Below, piece after piece: positions 32,284 to 39,697 of a stretch of DNA of 64,000 nucleotides. Under the pieces are notes generated by a model. The model saw only the letters and a program-made list of their open reading frames with translations, was not told the origin of the DNA and did not search any database. A program made the translations under genes and the position numbers. Numbering within the stretch: the stretch's first letter is position 1; every line of letters starts with the position of its first letter. Source of the DNA: VRUE01 sp963702575 (lineage in GTDB: Bacteria; Actinomycetota; Thermoleophilia; Solirubrobacterales; 70-9). Location of the stretch: NCBI GenBank assembly GCA_963702575.1, contig CAVPCU010000006.1:372001-436000 (forward strand). Direction: 5' to 3'.

Positions 32284-33579
32284 TCAGAAGACCGTCAGCA
32301 CCGCGAGCGCGACCACCGAGGCGGCGACCAGGGCGAGGGCGACGCCGGTGACGAGGCGCTCGGTGCGGCCCAGCGCCTGCTCGCCCATCAGCTCGCGGCT
32401 CTTGCCGAGCTCGCGGATGAAGGGCAGGAGGACGAGCAGCAGGACCGCGTTCAGCGCTTGGGAGAGGAAGAGGATCGGGATCAGCGGCGCGCCCGGGATC
32501 AGCACGAGGACCGCCGCGAAGGCGACGACCGCGCCGAAGGAGAGGTAGAAGGAGCGCGCCTCGGCGAAGCTGTCGTCGAGGTCAGCACGGCGGCCGAGCG
32601 TCTCGGAGATCGAGTAGGCGGTGGAGAGCGGCACGATCGCCGCCGCCAGCATCGCCGCGCCGAGGAAGCCGAGGGCGAAGAGGGTCGAGGCGAGGCCGCC
32701 GGCGAGCGGCTCGAGCGCGCGGGCGGCGTCGCTGGCCTGTTCGATCGAGATCCCTTCGACGTGCAGCGTCGCCGCGCAGGCGATGACGACGAAGAAGCCG
32801 ATCACCCCGGTCAGCACCGCGCCGGTGACGACGTCGATCCGCTCGTAGCGCAGGTCGGCGACCCGCAGCCGCTTGTCGACCGCGTAGGACTGGATGAAGG
32901 CGAGGCCCCAGGGAGCGAGCGTCGTCCCCAGCGTCGCCACCGCGACCAGCAGCGCGTCGCGGTTCAGCGGCAGGTTCGGCACGACGAGGCCCTTCGCCGC
33001 GGCTCCCCAGTCGGGGTGGGCGAGGACGCCGGAGATCACGTAGGCGACGAAGATCGAGCTGAGCGCGAGCAGGAGGTGCTCGACATGGCGGAAGTTCTCG
33101 CGCAGGACGAGGGCCGAGACGGCGATCGCCGCCAGCGGCACGCTGAGGTAGCGGCTCATCCCGGCGAGCAGTTCCATCGCCGCGGCGACGCCGGCCAGCT
33201 CGGCGCACATCGTGCCGGTGTTGGCGATCACCAGCGCGGCCAGCACCACCGCGGCGGCGCGCTCGCCATGGTGCTCGCGGATCAGCGTCATCAGCCCCTT
33301 GCCGGTGACGATCCCCAGCCGCACCCCGAGCTCGTGGAAGACGATCAGCGCCGCGGTCGAGAGCGCCAGCACCCAGAGCAGCTCGTAGCCGTATTTGGCG
33401 CCGAGGATCGAGTAGGTCGTGATCCCCGCCGGGTCGTCGTCGGAGAGCCCGGCGAGCAGCCCCGGCCCGAGCACCGCCAGCAGCGTCGCCAGCGCCCCGC
33501 CGCGCAGCAGCAACCGCCGCCTCCGCGCGACCCGCCAGTGCGTGTGGCGACCGGGGACGCGGTGCGGGCGGTAGGCCAT
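32284..33579 (-). CDS. Divergent NRAMP-family metal transporter
   Basis: A 431-residue protein with about 11 membrane helices. TM1 has GLLAGLSDDDPAGITTYS, where DPAG replaces the NRAMP DPGN. TM6 has GTTLAPWGLAFIQSY, where the metal-coordinating MPHN is replaced. These are the positions that bind Mn2+/Fe2+ in canonical MntH, so the substrate may differ, as in the Nramp-related magnesium transporters. No metal-sensing riboswitch is visible upstream. It is divergent from the PASTA gene. Confidence 0.82.
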   Translation of the reverse strand: MAYRPHRVPGRHTHWRVARRRRLLLRGGALATLLAVLGPGLLAGLSDDDPAGITTYSILGAKYGYELLWVLALSTAALIVFHELGVRLGIVTGKGLMTLIREHHGERAAAVVLAALVIANTGTMCAELAGVAAAMELLAGMSRYLSVPLAAIAVSALVLRENFRHVEHLLLALSSIFVAYVISGVLAHPDWGAAAKGLVVPNLPLNRDALLVAVATLGTTLAPWGLAFIQSYAVDKRLRVADLRYERIDVVTGAVLTGVIGFFVVIACAATLHVEGISIEQASDAARALEPLAGGLASTLFALGFLGAAMLAAAIVPLSTAYSISETLGRRADLDDSFAEARSFYLSFGAVVAFAAVLVLIPGAPLIPILFLSQALNAVLLLVLLPFIRELGKSRELMGEQALGRTERLVTGVALALVAASVVALAVLTVF

Positions 33580-33682
33580 CGGCGCATACCTTGACCGCGA
33601 CCGCCGATGCCATCGGCCTGCCGAGAGCCGAAATATCCGCCCGTACCAGATAAGGTGCCCGCGGCCACCGAGGTTCTAAATC

Positions 33683-34426
33683 ATGCGTCGCTCTCTACTC
33701 ATCGCCTTCTTCACCGGCCTCGGCCTCGTGGCTATCGTTCCGGCGTCGGCGAGCGCCGAGTCCCCGACGCTTCCGCCCTTCGAAGCACTTATGCCATTCG
33801 GGGAGATCCATGGGCCTGCCGACCCAGAGGAATTCTCCTGGGAGGTGCGCTTGGCTCCGGGGCAGGAACTTCAGGACATCGATGAACAGAATGCGGCGGT
33901 CTACTACGCGGAAGATCACGTCGTGGCATTCATCATTACGCCGACTCTCGCCCATGATGCCGCAGGCTCGTCGGTCCCGACGAGCCTGCGCGTCTCCGAA
34001 GGCGACGTCGTCACCCTGATCGTCCACCATCGCGCCGGCAATCCGGCCGCGGGTGGAGCGCCCTTCGTGTACCCGATAGTCGAGGGAGAAGGCTGGGAAG
34101 GGGGCTTTCACACCGAAGTGGTCATCGGCCCTCCCGACGAAGCCGAACTACGCGAACAGCGCGAACGAATCGCGCGGGAAGAGTGGGAAGCAGCGCAACG
34201 CGCCGCCGCGCAGCAAGCCGCGGTCAAGACCTGTCGCGTCCCGCGGCTGACCGGCGCCTCCCTCAAGGCATCGAGACGCCGACTCGAGGCGGCCGATTGC
34301 GGTATCGGCAAGGTGACGAAGCGCAAGGGCGCCACCGCGAATAGCGGCCACGTGGTCGATCAACACCCCCGCCCGGGCACCGTCCTGGCGTCGGGGGCCG
34401 CGGTCGCCCTGACGCTCGGCAGATAG
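33683..34426 (+). CDS. Secreted protein with C-terminal PASTA domain
   Basis: A 247-residue protein with a signal peptide (LLIAFFTGLGLVAIVPASASA). Residues about 30-150 form a uncharacterised beta-rich domain (WEVRLAPGQELQDIDEQNAA). A charged helix (about 155-190) leads to one PASTA domain: CRVPRLTGASLKASRRRLEA, then VVDQHPRPGTVLASGAAV. PASTA domains bind peptidoglycan fragments, so the protein is probably retained at the cell wall. Codon use is slightly less GC-biased than its neighbours. Confidence 0.82.
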   Translation: MRRSLLIAFFTGLGLVAIVPASASAESPTLPPFEALMPFGEIHGPADPEEFSWEVRLAPGQELQDIDEQNAAVYYAEDHVVAFIITPTLAHDAAGSSVPTSLRVSEGDVVTLIVHHRAGNPAAGGAPFVYPIVEGEGWEGGFHTEVVIGPPDEAELREQRERIAREEWEAAQRAAAQQAAVKTCRVPRLTGASLKASRRRLEAADCGIGKVTKRKGATANSGHVVDQHPRPGTVLASGAAVALTLGR

Positions 34427-34441
34427 GTCGTCTTCGGCTGC

Positions 34442-34702
34442 CTACGAGGGTCGCGCAGGTCGGTGACCGGACGGAGTCGGATGGCGACTTCCGTTGGCGC
34501 GCCTTGAAAGAGGGTGTCGCCCCTTCGAAATGCGCACGCGAATGTCCGGCCAGAGCAGAAAGATGGCGAGGATCAGCAAGCCGAGGAACGCGAATCCATA
34601 AGCCCCGCCGGCGCCGGTGCCCGTTATCGCGGTCAGGGCAAAGGCGATAACCCCGGTGACGGTCGACAAGGTCAGAAGGGTTGCAGTCGACTCGCGGTTC
34701 AT
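34442..34702 (-). CDS. Small membrane protein, two helices
   Basis: From ATG 34702, 86 residues: two hydrophobic helices (LLTLSTVTGVIAFALTAITG and AYGFAFLGLLILAIFLLWP) and a basic Arg-rich tail. No recognised domain. It follows another two-helix gene (34708-34923) by 5 bp on the same strand; the two may be co-expressed. Function unknown. Confidence 0.55.
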   Translation of the reverse strand: MNRESTATLLTLSTVTGVIAFALTAITGTGAGGAYGFAFLGLLILAIFLLWPDIRVRISKGRHPLSRRANGSRHPTPSGHRPARPS

Positions 34703-34707
34703 TGTCT

Positions 34708-34923
34708 TCAGAGTACCTGAACGAGCAGCGCGAGGAGATAGATGGCTGATCCGATGACGAAGCCGGCGGTCATTCCGCATCTGCCCCATGCGTCTCTTCT
34801 GGCATCCGGCAGGTCCAGCATGGATGCGATGACGAGCAGAAGCACTCCTCCTGCTCCGGCGAGGGTGAAGATCGAGCCAAGACCGATCGTGTGCGGAATG
34901 GGGTCTTCGACCTTGGGAAGCAC
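34708..34923 (-). CDS. Small membrane protein, two helices
   Basis: A 71-residue protein with two helices: GSIFTLAGAGGVLLLVIASM and TAGFVIGSAIYLLALLVQVL. No family recognised. It precedes the 34442-34702 gene by 5 bp, suggesting a small two-gene unit divergent from the cobalamin-riboswitch operon. Confidence 0.55.
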   Translation of the reverse strand: MLPKVEDPIPHTIGLGSIFTLAGAGGVLLLVIASMLDLPDARRDAWGRCGMTAGFVIGSAIYLLALLVQVL

Positions 34924-35059
34924 CGAGCCAACGCTAGGTTTGGACGGCGCGCGTGTGGCGCGCAGAACGTAAGAATTGACCCACGGGATTGCGATCGGGT
35001 CGTCACACGACCGTTATGAGGGACGGGCTGAGATCCCTGGCGCGATGTAGACTCGCCCG

Positions 35060-35238
35060 CGTACATACGGTCGGTGGTCAAGGGAAGTCCGGTGCGAAGC
35101 CGGCGCGGTCCCGCCACTGTGACCGGGCCAAGGAAGCCGCAGGCGCGCGTTTGCGCCAGCCACTGGGGGCGACACGGAGCCCCCGGGAAGGTGCGGCCGA
35201 CCATCCCGGAAGCCAGGAGACCTGTCCCCGGCCAGCCA
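35060..35238 (+). promoter_or_regulatory. Cobalamin (AdoCbl) riboswitch
   Basis: Contains the core cobalamin-aptamer blocks in order: GGTCAAGGGAAGTCCGGTGC, then GAAGCCGGCGCGGTCCCGCC with CACTGTGA, and near the end GAAGCCAGGAGACC. This is the classic B12-box arrangement. It ends about 30 bp before the ATG of the DUF4430 gene, whose Shine-Dalgarno (AGGAAAGG) lies in the expression-platform region, suggesting control of translation. AdoCbl would shut off the uptake operon downstream. Confidence 0.95.
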
Positions 35239-35267
35239 TGACAACCCTCGAGGAAAGGGTGGCTTAA

Positions 35268-36017
35268 ATGCCAAGACTCGTTCCATTCCGGCTGGCCGCC
35301 GCGTGCGCGCTGGCTCTACTCGCGGTGCTCTCCAGCGTCGCTTTCGCACAGGCCAAGGGCGTGCCCGCCGAGCTGCGGGTCGTCGGCTCGGGCGGCAAGG
35401 TGCTCACCGAACAGTCGCTGCGCGCCGGCACGACCAAGGTCCCGACCAGCCCCAAGGCGACCTGCCTCGGCAGCGGGACCGGCGGCAGCGGCAAGCCGGT
35501 CACCGTCCCGGGGGCGACCGCGCTCGGGCTGCTGGCCCAGGCGGCGAAGACGACCTCCTCGCTGCGGCCGCTGCTGGTGACGGATCACTTCGTCGATGAA
35601 TTCGGCCTCGGGATCTGCGGCGTCGGCGGGCTCGCCAGCCACGGCGCCTTCTCCTGGTACCTGAAGGTCGATCACAAGAACCCCAACGTCGGCGGCGACT
35701 CGGTCAAGCTGAAGCCCGGCGACGAAGTTCTGTGGGCGTTCGCCAAGTACCCCTACCCGACGGAGCTCTCGCTTGTCGCTCCCGAAGCGGCGAGCGCCGG
35801 CGTCCCGTTCACGGTCCAGGTCTTCTCCTACGACGACAAGGGGAAGAAGAAGCCGGCCGCGGGGGTGAGCGTGACCGGCGCGAGCGCGCCGACCGGAGCC
35901 GACGGCAGCGCCACGGTGACGCTCGCCGGCCCGGCGGTGCTCGCCGCCAGCCACGGCACCGACATCCCCTCCAACCGGGTCGCCGTCTGCGTCGGCGGGG
36001 TGTGCCCGCAGGGCTGA
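35268..36017 (+). CDS. Secreted DUF4430 (transcobalamin beta-domain-like) protein
   Basis: First gene after the B12 riboswitch; 249 residues with a signal peptide (ALALLAVLSSVAFAQAKG). A DUF4430 domain lies at about residues 60-165: ATALGLLAQAAKTTSSLRPL then HGAFSWYLKVDHKN and VKLKPGDEVLWAF, the pattern of the C-terminal beta-domain of transcobalamin/intrinsic factor. A C-terminal Ig-like segment (PAAGVSVTGASAPTGADGSA) follows. Likely an extracellular cobalamin-binding module delivering ligand to the ECF transporter encoded next. Confidence 0.85.
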   Translation: MPRLVPFRLAAACALALLAVLSSVAFAQAKGVPAELRVVGSGGKVLTEQSLRAGTTKVPTSPKATCLGSGTGGSGKPVTVPGATALGLLAQAAKTTSSLRPLLVTDHFVDEFGLGICGVGGLASHGAFSWYLKVDHKNPNVGGDSVKLKPGDEVLWAFAKYPYPTELSLVAPEAASAGVPFTVQVFSYDDKGKKKPAAGVSVTGASAPTGADGSATVTLAGPAVLAASHGTDIPSNRVAVCVGGVCPQG

Positions 36018-36021
36018 TGCG

Positions 36022-37008
36022 ATGAGCCCGCGCCGGCCGGCGGTCGCGATCGCGCTGTTGCTTGCAGCGGCGCTCGTGGCCGCCGGCTGCGGCGTCGGGG
36101 CCGGCGCCCGGGTCGGCGAGGTGTCGCTGACCGTCACCCGCGACTTCGGCGCGAAGCGCCTGCTCGGCCCCGAGCGGGAAGGGGCGAGCGAATCCGACAC
36201 GGCGATGCGGCAGCTCGAACGCAACGCCGAGATCTCGACCCGCTACGGGGGGCGCTACGTCCAGTCGATCGAAGGCACCGCAGCGGCGACGCAGGGTGGG
36301 CGATCGGTTCGACTGGTTCTTCTACGTCAACGGGGTCGAGTCGCCGGTCGGCGCCGCCGACTACGCCCTGCACGGCGGCGATTCCATCTGGTGGGACTAC
36401 CGCGACTGGTCGGCGGCGGAGGGAGTGCCCGCGGTCGTCGGCTCCTGGCCGCAGCCCTTCCGCGACGGCTACGAAGGCAGGCGGCACCCGGTGGCGGTCG
36501 AGTGCCTGGGCGGGGGCGGGGCGTGCGGTGAGGTTCGTGCGCGGCTGGAAGCCGCCGGCGTCTCGCTTGCGAAGGGTTCCCCCAAGGACGCGATCCGCGT
36601 CCTCGTCGGGCCGTGGGGCCAGGTCCGCGAGGACCCGGCTGCCGCGCAGCTCGAAGCGGGGCCCCAGACGAGCGGCGTTTTCGCTCAGTTCACCCCCGCC
36701 ACTCCCCGCCGACGGGCCGAAAACGGCGCTCCGGCTCCGGTTTTAGGCCCGTCGACGGCGGAGGGCTATGTGCTCCGCGGCCTCGACGAAGGCGGGGGGA
36801 GGCGCGCGCCTTCGGGCCCGGCGCCGGCCTCGTCGCCGCCACCCGCCGCTACGAAGCGCCGCCGGTCTGGCTCGTCACCGGGCCCACCCGGAGCGGAGTC
36901 GCGGCTGCGGCCCGGCTGCTAGATGCGGCCGACCTGCGCGACCGCTACGCCGTGGCGGTCGAAGGCCGGCGGGAGACGCCGTTGCCGATCGGAGCGGGCA
37001 CGGGATGA
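36022..37008 (+). CDS. DUF4430 lipoprotein, frame broken twice
   Basis: From ATG 36022 a lipobox (LAAALVAAGCG) precedes RYGGRYVQSIEGTAA; after a +1-type break near 36293 the next frame carries RFDWFFYVNGVESPVGAADY and GDSIWWDYRDWS, the core of DUF4430 (transcobalamin-type). A -1-type break near 36785 then leads to VWLVTGPTRSGVAAAARLLD and a stop at 37006-37008. The stop overlaps the ecfT ATG. The domain matches a B12-carrier role, anchored at the membrane. A 60-bp palindrome at 36671-36730 is in frame inside it. Confidence 0.75.
36671..36730. repeat. 60-bp palindromic element in the DUF4430 lipoprotein gene
   Basis: AGCGGCGTTTTCG (36671-36683) and CGAAAACGGCGCT (36718-36730) are inverted copies with one mismatch in 13. 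The insert is in frame in a variable linker after the DUF4430 core. Confidence 0.6.
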
Positions 37009-37967
37009 GGTCGCCCTACGCCTACGTGCCCCGGCCCGGGCCACTGCAGTCCGCCTCGCCCGGGGCCGCGATCACCTACCTCGGCGCGCTCGTCGCCGTC
37101 GCCTTCCTCTACTCGAACCCGCTGGTGCTTGTCGCGGCCGGCGCGGCCGCCGTGCTCGCCGGCGTCCTCGCCGGGGCGGGCGACGCGGTCCGGGCGGCGC
37201 TGCGCATGGGGCTGACCCTGGCCCTCCTGATCGTCATCGTCAACGCCCTGGTCGTCGACCGCGGCGAGACCGTGCTGCTGCGCCTCGGCGAGTGGCCGCT
37301 GCTCGGCCGGGTCGACGTCACCGCCGAGGCGCTCGCCGCCGGCGCGGTCATCGGCCTGCGCGCCGCCGTCACGATGGTCGCCTTCTCCGTCTACTCGGCC
37401 TGCGTCGACCCCGACCGCGTGCTCCGCGCCCTGCGCCCCTTCGCCGGCCGCTCGGCGCTCACCGCGACCCTGATCTCCCGCCTCGTCCCCGTCGCCGCCG
37501 CCGACGCCTCCCGCCTGCGCGACGCCGGCCAGCTGCGCGGCCCCGCCGCCGCGCCGGTGGGCCGCGGCGCGATGGCCCGCCGCCTCCTAACCGGCTCCCT
37601 CGACCGCGCCGTCGACGTGGCGGCGACTCTCGAGCTTCGCGGCTATTCGCTCGATCCCGGTAAATCTCCGCGGACGATTGCTGCTTTTTCCCCACAGAGG
37701 TGGGGAAAAAGCAGCAATCGACGGTCCAGGTTCGACCGGCGCTTCTATATCACCGGCGCGCTCGTGCTCGCCGCCGCGGTGGCGGGCAAGCTCGTCGGCG
37801 CGGACGCGTTCGCCGCCTATCCGACCGTCGAGGTCGGCCTTGGCGCTCCGACCATCGCCCTCTCCCTGCTGCTGTTGTTGTCCGGCCTGGCGCCCCTGCG
37901 CCGAAAACCACGCCGTGCAGCTCGGCCGCTTTCGACGCCGACTGCCCCCGAGCTCACCAGTGCCTGA
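37005..37967 (+). CDS. ecfT: ECF transporter T component
   Basis: From ATG 37005, 320 residues. Membrane segments include AITYLGALVAVAFLYSNPLV and LTLALLIVIVNALVV. The coupling-helix motifs that contact the ATPases are ADASRLRDAGQLRG and VAATLELRGYSL (an Ala-Arg-Gly-type pair). A 46-bp perfect palindrome (37675-37720) is in frame after the second motif and encodes TIAAFSPQRWGKSSNRRS. The T protein connects the S component to the ATPase pair; here it lies between the DUF4430 lipoprotein and the fused ATPase, overlapping both. Confidence 0.88.
   Translation: MRSPYAYVPRPGPLQSASPGAAITYLGALVAVAFLYSNPLVLVAAGAAAVLAGVLAGAGDAVRAALRMGLTLALLIVIVNALVVDRGETVLLRLGEWPLLGRVDVTAEALAAGAVIGLRAAVTMVAFSVYSACVDPDRVLRALRPFAGRSALTATLISRLVPVAAADASRLRDAGQLRGPAAAPVGRGAMARRLLTGSLDRAVDVAATLELRGYSLDPGKSPRTIAAFSPQRWGKSSNRRSRFDRRFYITGALVLAAAVAGKLVGADAFAAYPTVEVGLGAPTIALSLLLLLSGLAPLRRKPRRAARPLSTPTAPELTSA
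37675..37720. repeat. 46-bp perfect palindrome inside ecfT
   Basis: 21-bp arms 37675-37695 and 37700-37720 are perfectly complementary around a 4-nt loop (AGAG). The arms contain a T5C4 tract. It is inserted in frame in the ecfT coding sequence after the second coupling motif. Confidence 0.88.
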
Positions 37968-39697
37968 CCTCGCCACCCCCACCCGCGCCGTCCCCGCCCT
38001 CGCAATCGAGGACCTCACCTACGCCTACCCACACTCCCAGCGTCCCGCCCTCGCCGGCGTCTCCCTGACCCTCGTCCCGGGCGAGCTCGTCCTCCTCGCC
38101 GGCCGCTCCGCCTGCGGCAAGTCGACGCTGTTGCGCGCCGCCTGCGGCCTCGTCCCTCACTTCCACGGCGGCGAGATCGAGGGCACCGTCACCGTGGCCG
38201 GCATCGACGCGATGGCCAGCGGCCCCGGCGAGCTGGCCGCCGCGGTCGGCTACGTGGCTCAGGACCCCGAGACCCAGGTCGTCTCGACCACCGTCGCCGC
38301 CGAGCTCGAGCTTCCCCTGGAGATGCGCGGCGAACCGGCCGCCTCGCGCGCCCGCGCGGTCGAGGAGGTGGCCCTGGCCCTCGCGATCCCGCACCTGCTC
38401 CCTAGAACCGTCGAAACCCTCTCCGGCGGCGAGCTCCAGCGCGTAGCCCTCGCCGCCGCCCTCGTCACCCGCCCCCGTCTCGTCCTCCTCGACGAGCCCA
38501 CCTCCCAGCTAGACCCCGTAGCCGGCGACGAGCTGATCTGGCTACTGCGCCGCCTCAACGAGGAGTGGGGGGTGACGATCCTCCTGGCCGAGCACCGCCT
38601 AGAGCGCTGCCTCGCCGCCGCCGACCGAGTAATAGCCATGGACGCCGGCGCCATCGCCTACGACGGCACCCCCCGCGACTTCCTCAGCTGGGCCCAAGAT
38701 GCCGACCCCGCCCTGGAGACCCCAGCCGCCCGCCTCTTCAGCCTCTGCGGCCTAGAACCTCTCCCGGTAGGTGTCCGCGACGCGCGCCAAATCCTGAGCA
38801 GTACACCGACCGATGCGCAGCGCGGGCGGGTCCTGTCGTCGGGTGGGGGGCCTCTCTCCGCCGCTGCCTTTTTCGCCGGGCGCGCTGAGCCTCTCGCCGA
38901 GGGGTCTGTGCGAAAAAGAGACCGCCGCGGCTCCGAGAGGCCCCCCACCCGACGCCACCCGCCCGATGCGGCGGTTCAGGTCGACGATCTATGGGTCGAG
39001 CTGATCGTGGACGACCAACCGCGCGACGTCGTGCGCGGCATCGACCTGCACGTCCTGCGCGGCGAACGCGTCGCCCTGATGGGGCGCAACGGCGCTGGCA
39101 AGAGCACGCTGCTGCGAGCGCTCGCCGGCCTGCAGGACCCCGTTCGCGGCAAGATGAACGTCTCCGGCCGACATCGCCCTGCTGACGCAGAATCCGGGCG
39201 ACTACCTGGTTCGTGAGCGCGTTGGGGATGAGTTGCCTGGAGACGCTGGCCTCGCTGCGCTGCGGACGGTTGGCCTGGAGCGTGCAGCCGACTCGGACCC
39301 CCGCGATCTGTCTGGAGGGGAGCGACAGCGGCTGGCGCTGGCGATAGTGCTTGCGGGACGCGTGGAGGGTGGGCGGCCAGCCGGCTTGGTCGCCCTCGAC
39401 GAGCCGACCCGGGGGATGGACCGCGCGTGGAGGGGTGAGCTTGAAGAGCTGATCGGGGGGCTTGCCGAGCGCGGCGCGGGCGTCGTCGTCGCCACCCACG
39501 ACGTCGAGTTCGCCGCCGGCTTCGCCGAGCGGGTTGTCCTGCTCGGCGACGGCGTCGTCATCGCCGACGGGCCGGTCGGCGAGATCCTCTCCGGGGGCTG
39601 GTACTTCGCCACCGAGGTCGCCCGTGTGCTCGACCTGCCCGGCGTCGTCACCCCCGAGCAGGGTGCCGCGGCGCTCGCCGCCGGGGAGCGCGAATGA
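37960..39697 (+). CDS. ecfA: Fused ECF ATPase (A and A' subunits), one frame break
   Basis: From GTG 37960. The first ABC half has Walker A LLAGRSACGKSTLLRA, Q-loop VGYVAQDPETQ, signature ETLSGGELQRVALA and Walker B RLVLLDEPTSQLDP. The second half has ALMGRNGAGKSTLLRA, signature DLSGGERQRLALAI and LVALDEPTRGMD. A +1-type break near 39169 interrupts the second half between GKMNVSG and IALLTQNPG; restoring one GC repairs it. A 118-bp palindrome lies in the inter-domain linker. It energises the ECF transporter by ATP hydrolysis. Confidence 0.87.
38837..38954. repeat. 118-bp nested palindromic element in the ATPase linker
   Basis: Outer arms 38837-38856 and 38935-38954 are perfect 20-bp inverted repeats; inner CTTTTTCGC (38868-38876) and GCGAAAAAG (38910-38918) are perfect 9-bp inverted repeats. 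Same two-tier plan and size as 31348-31466, but different sequence. It is in frame between the two ABC halves. Confidence 0.85.
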
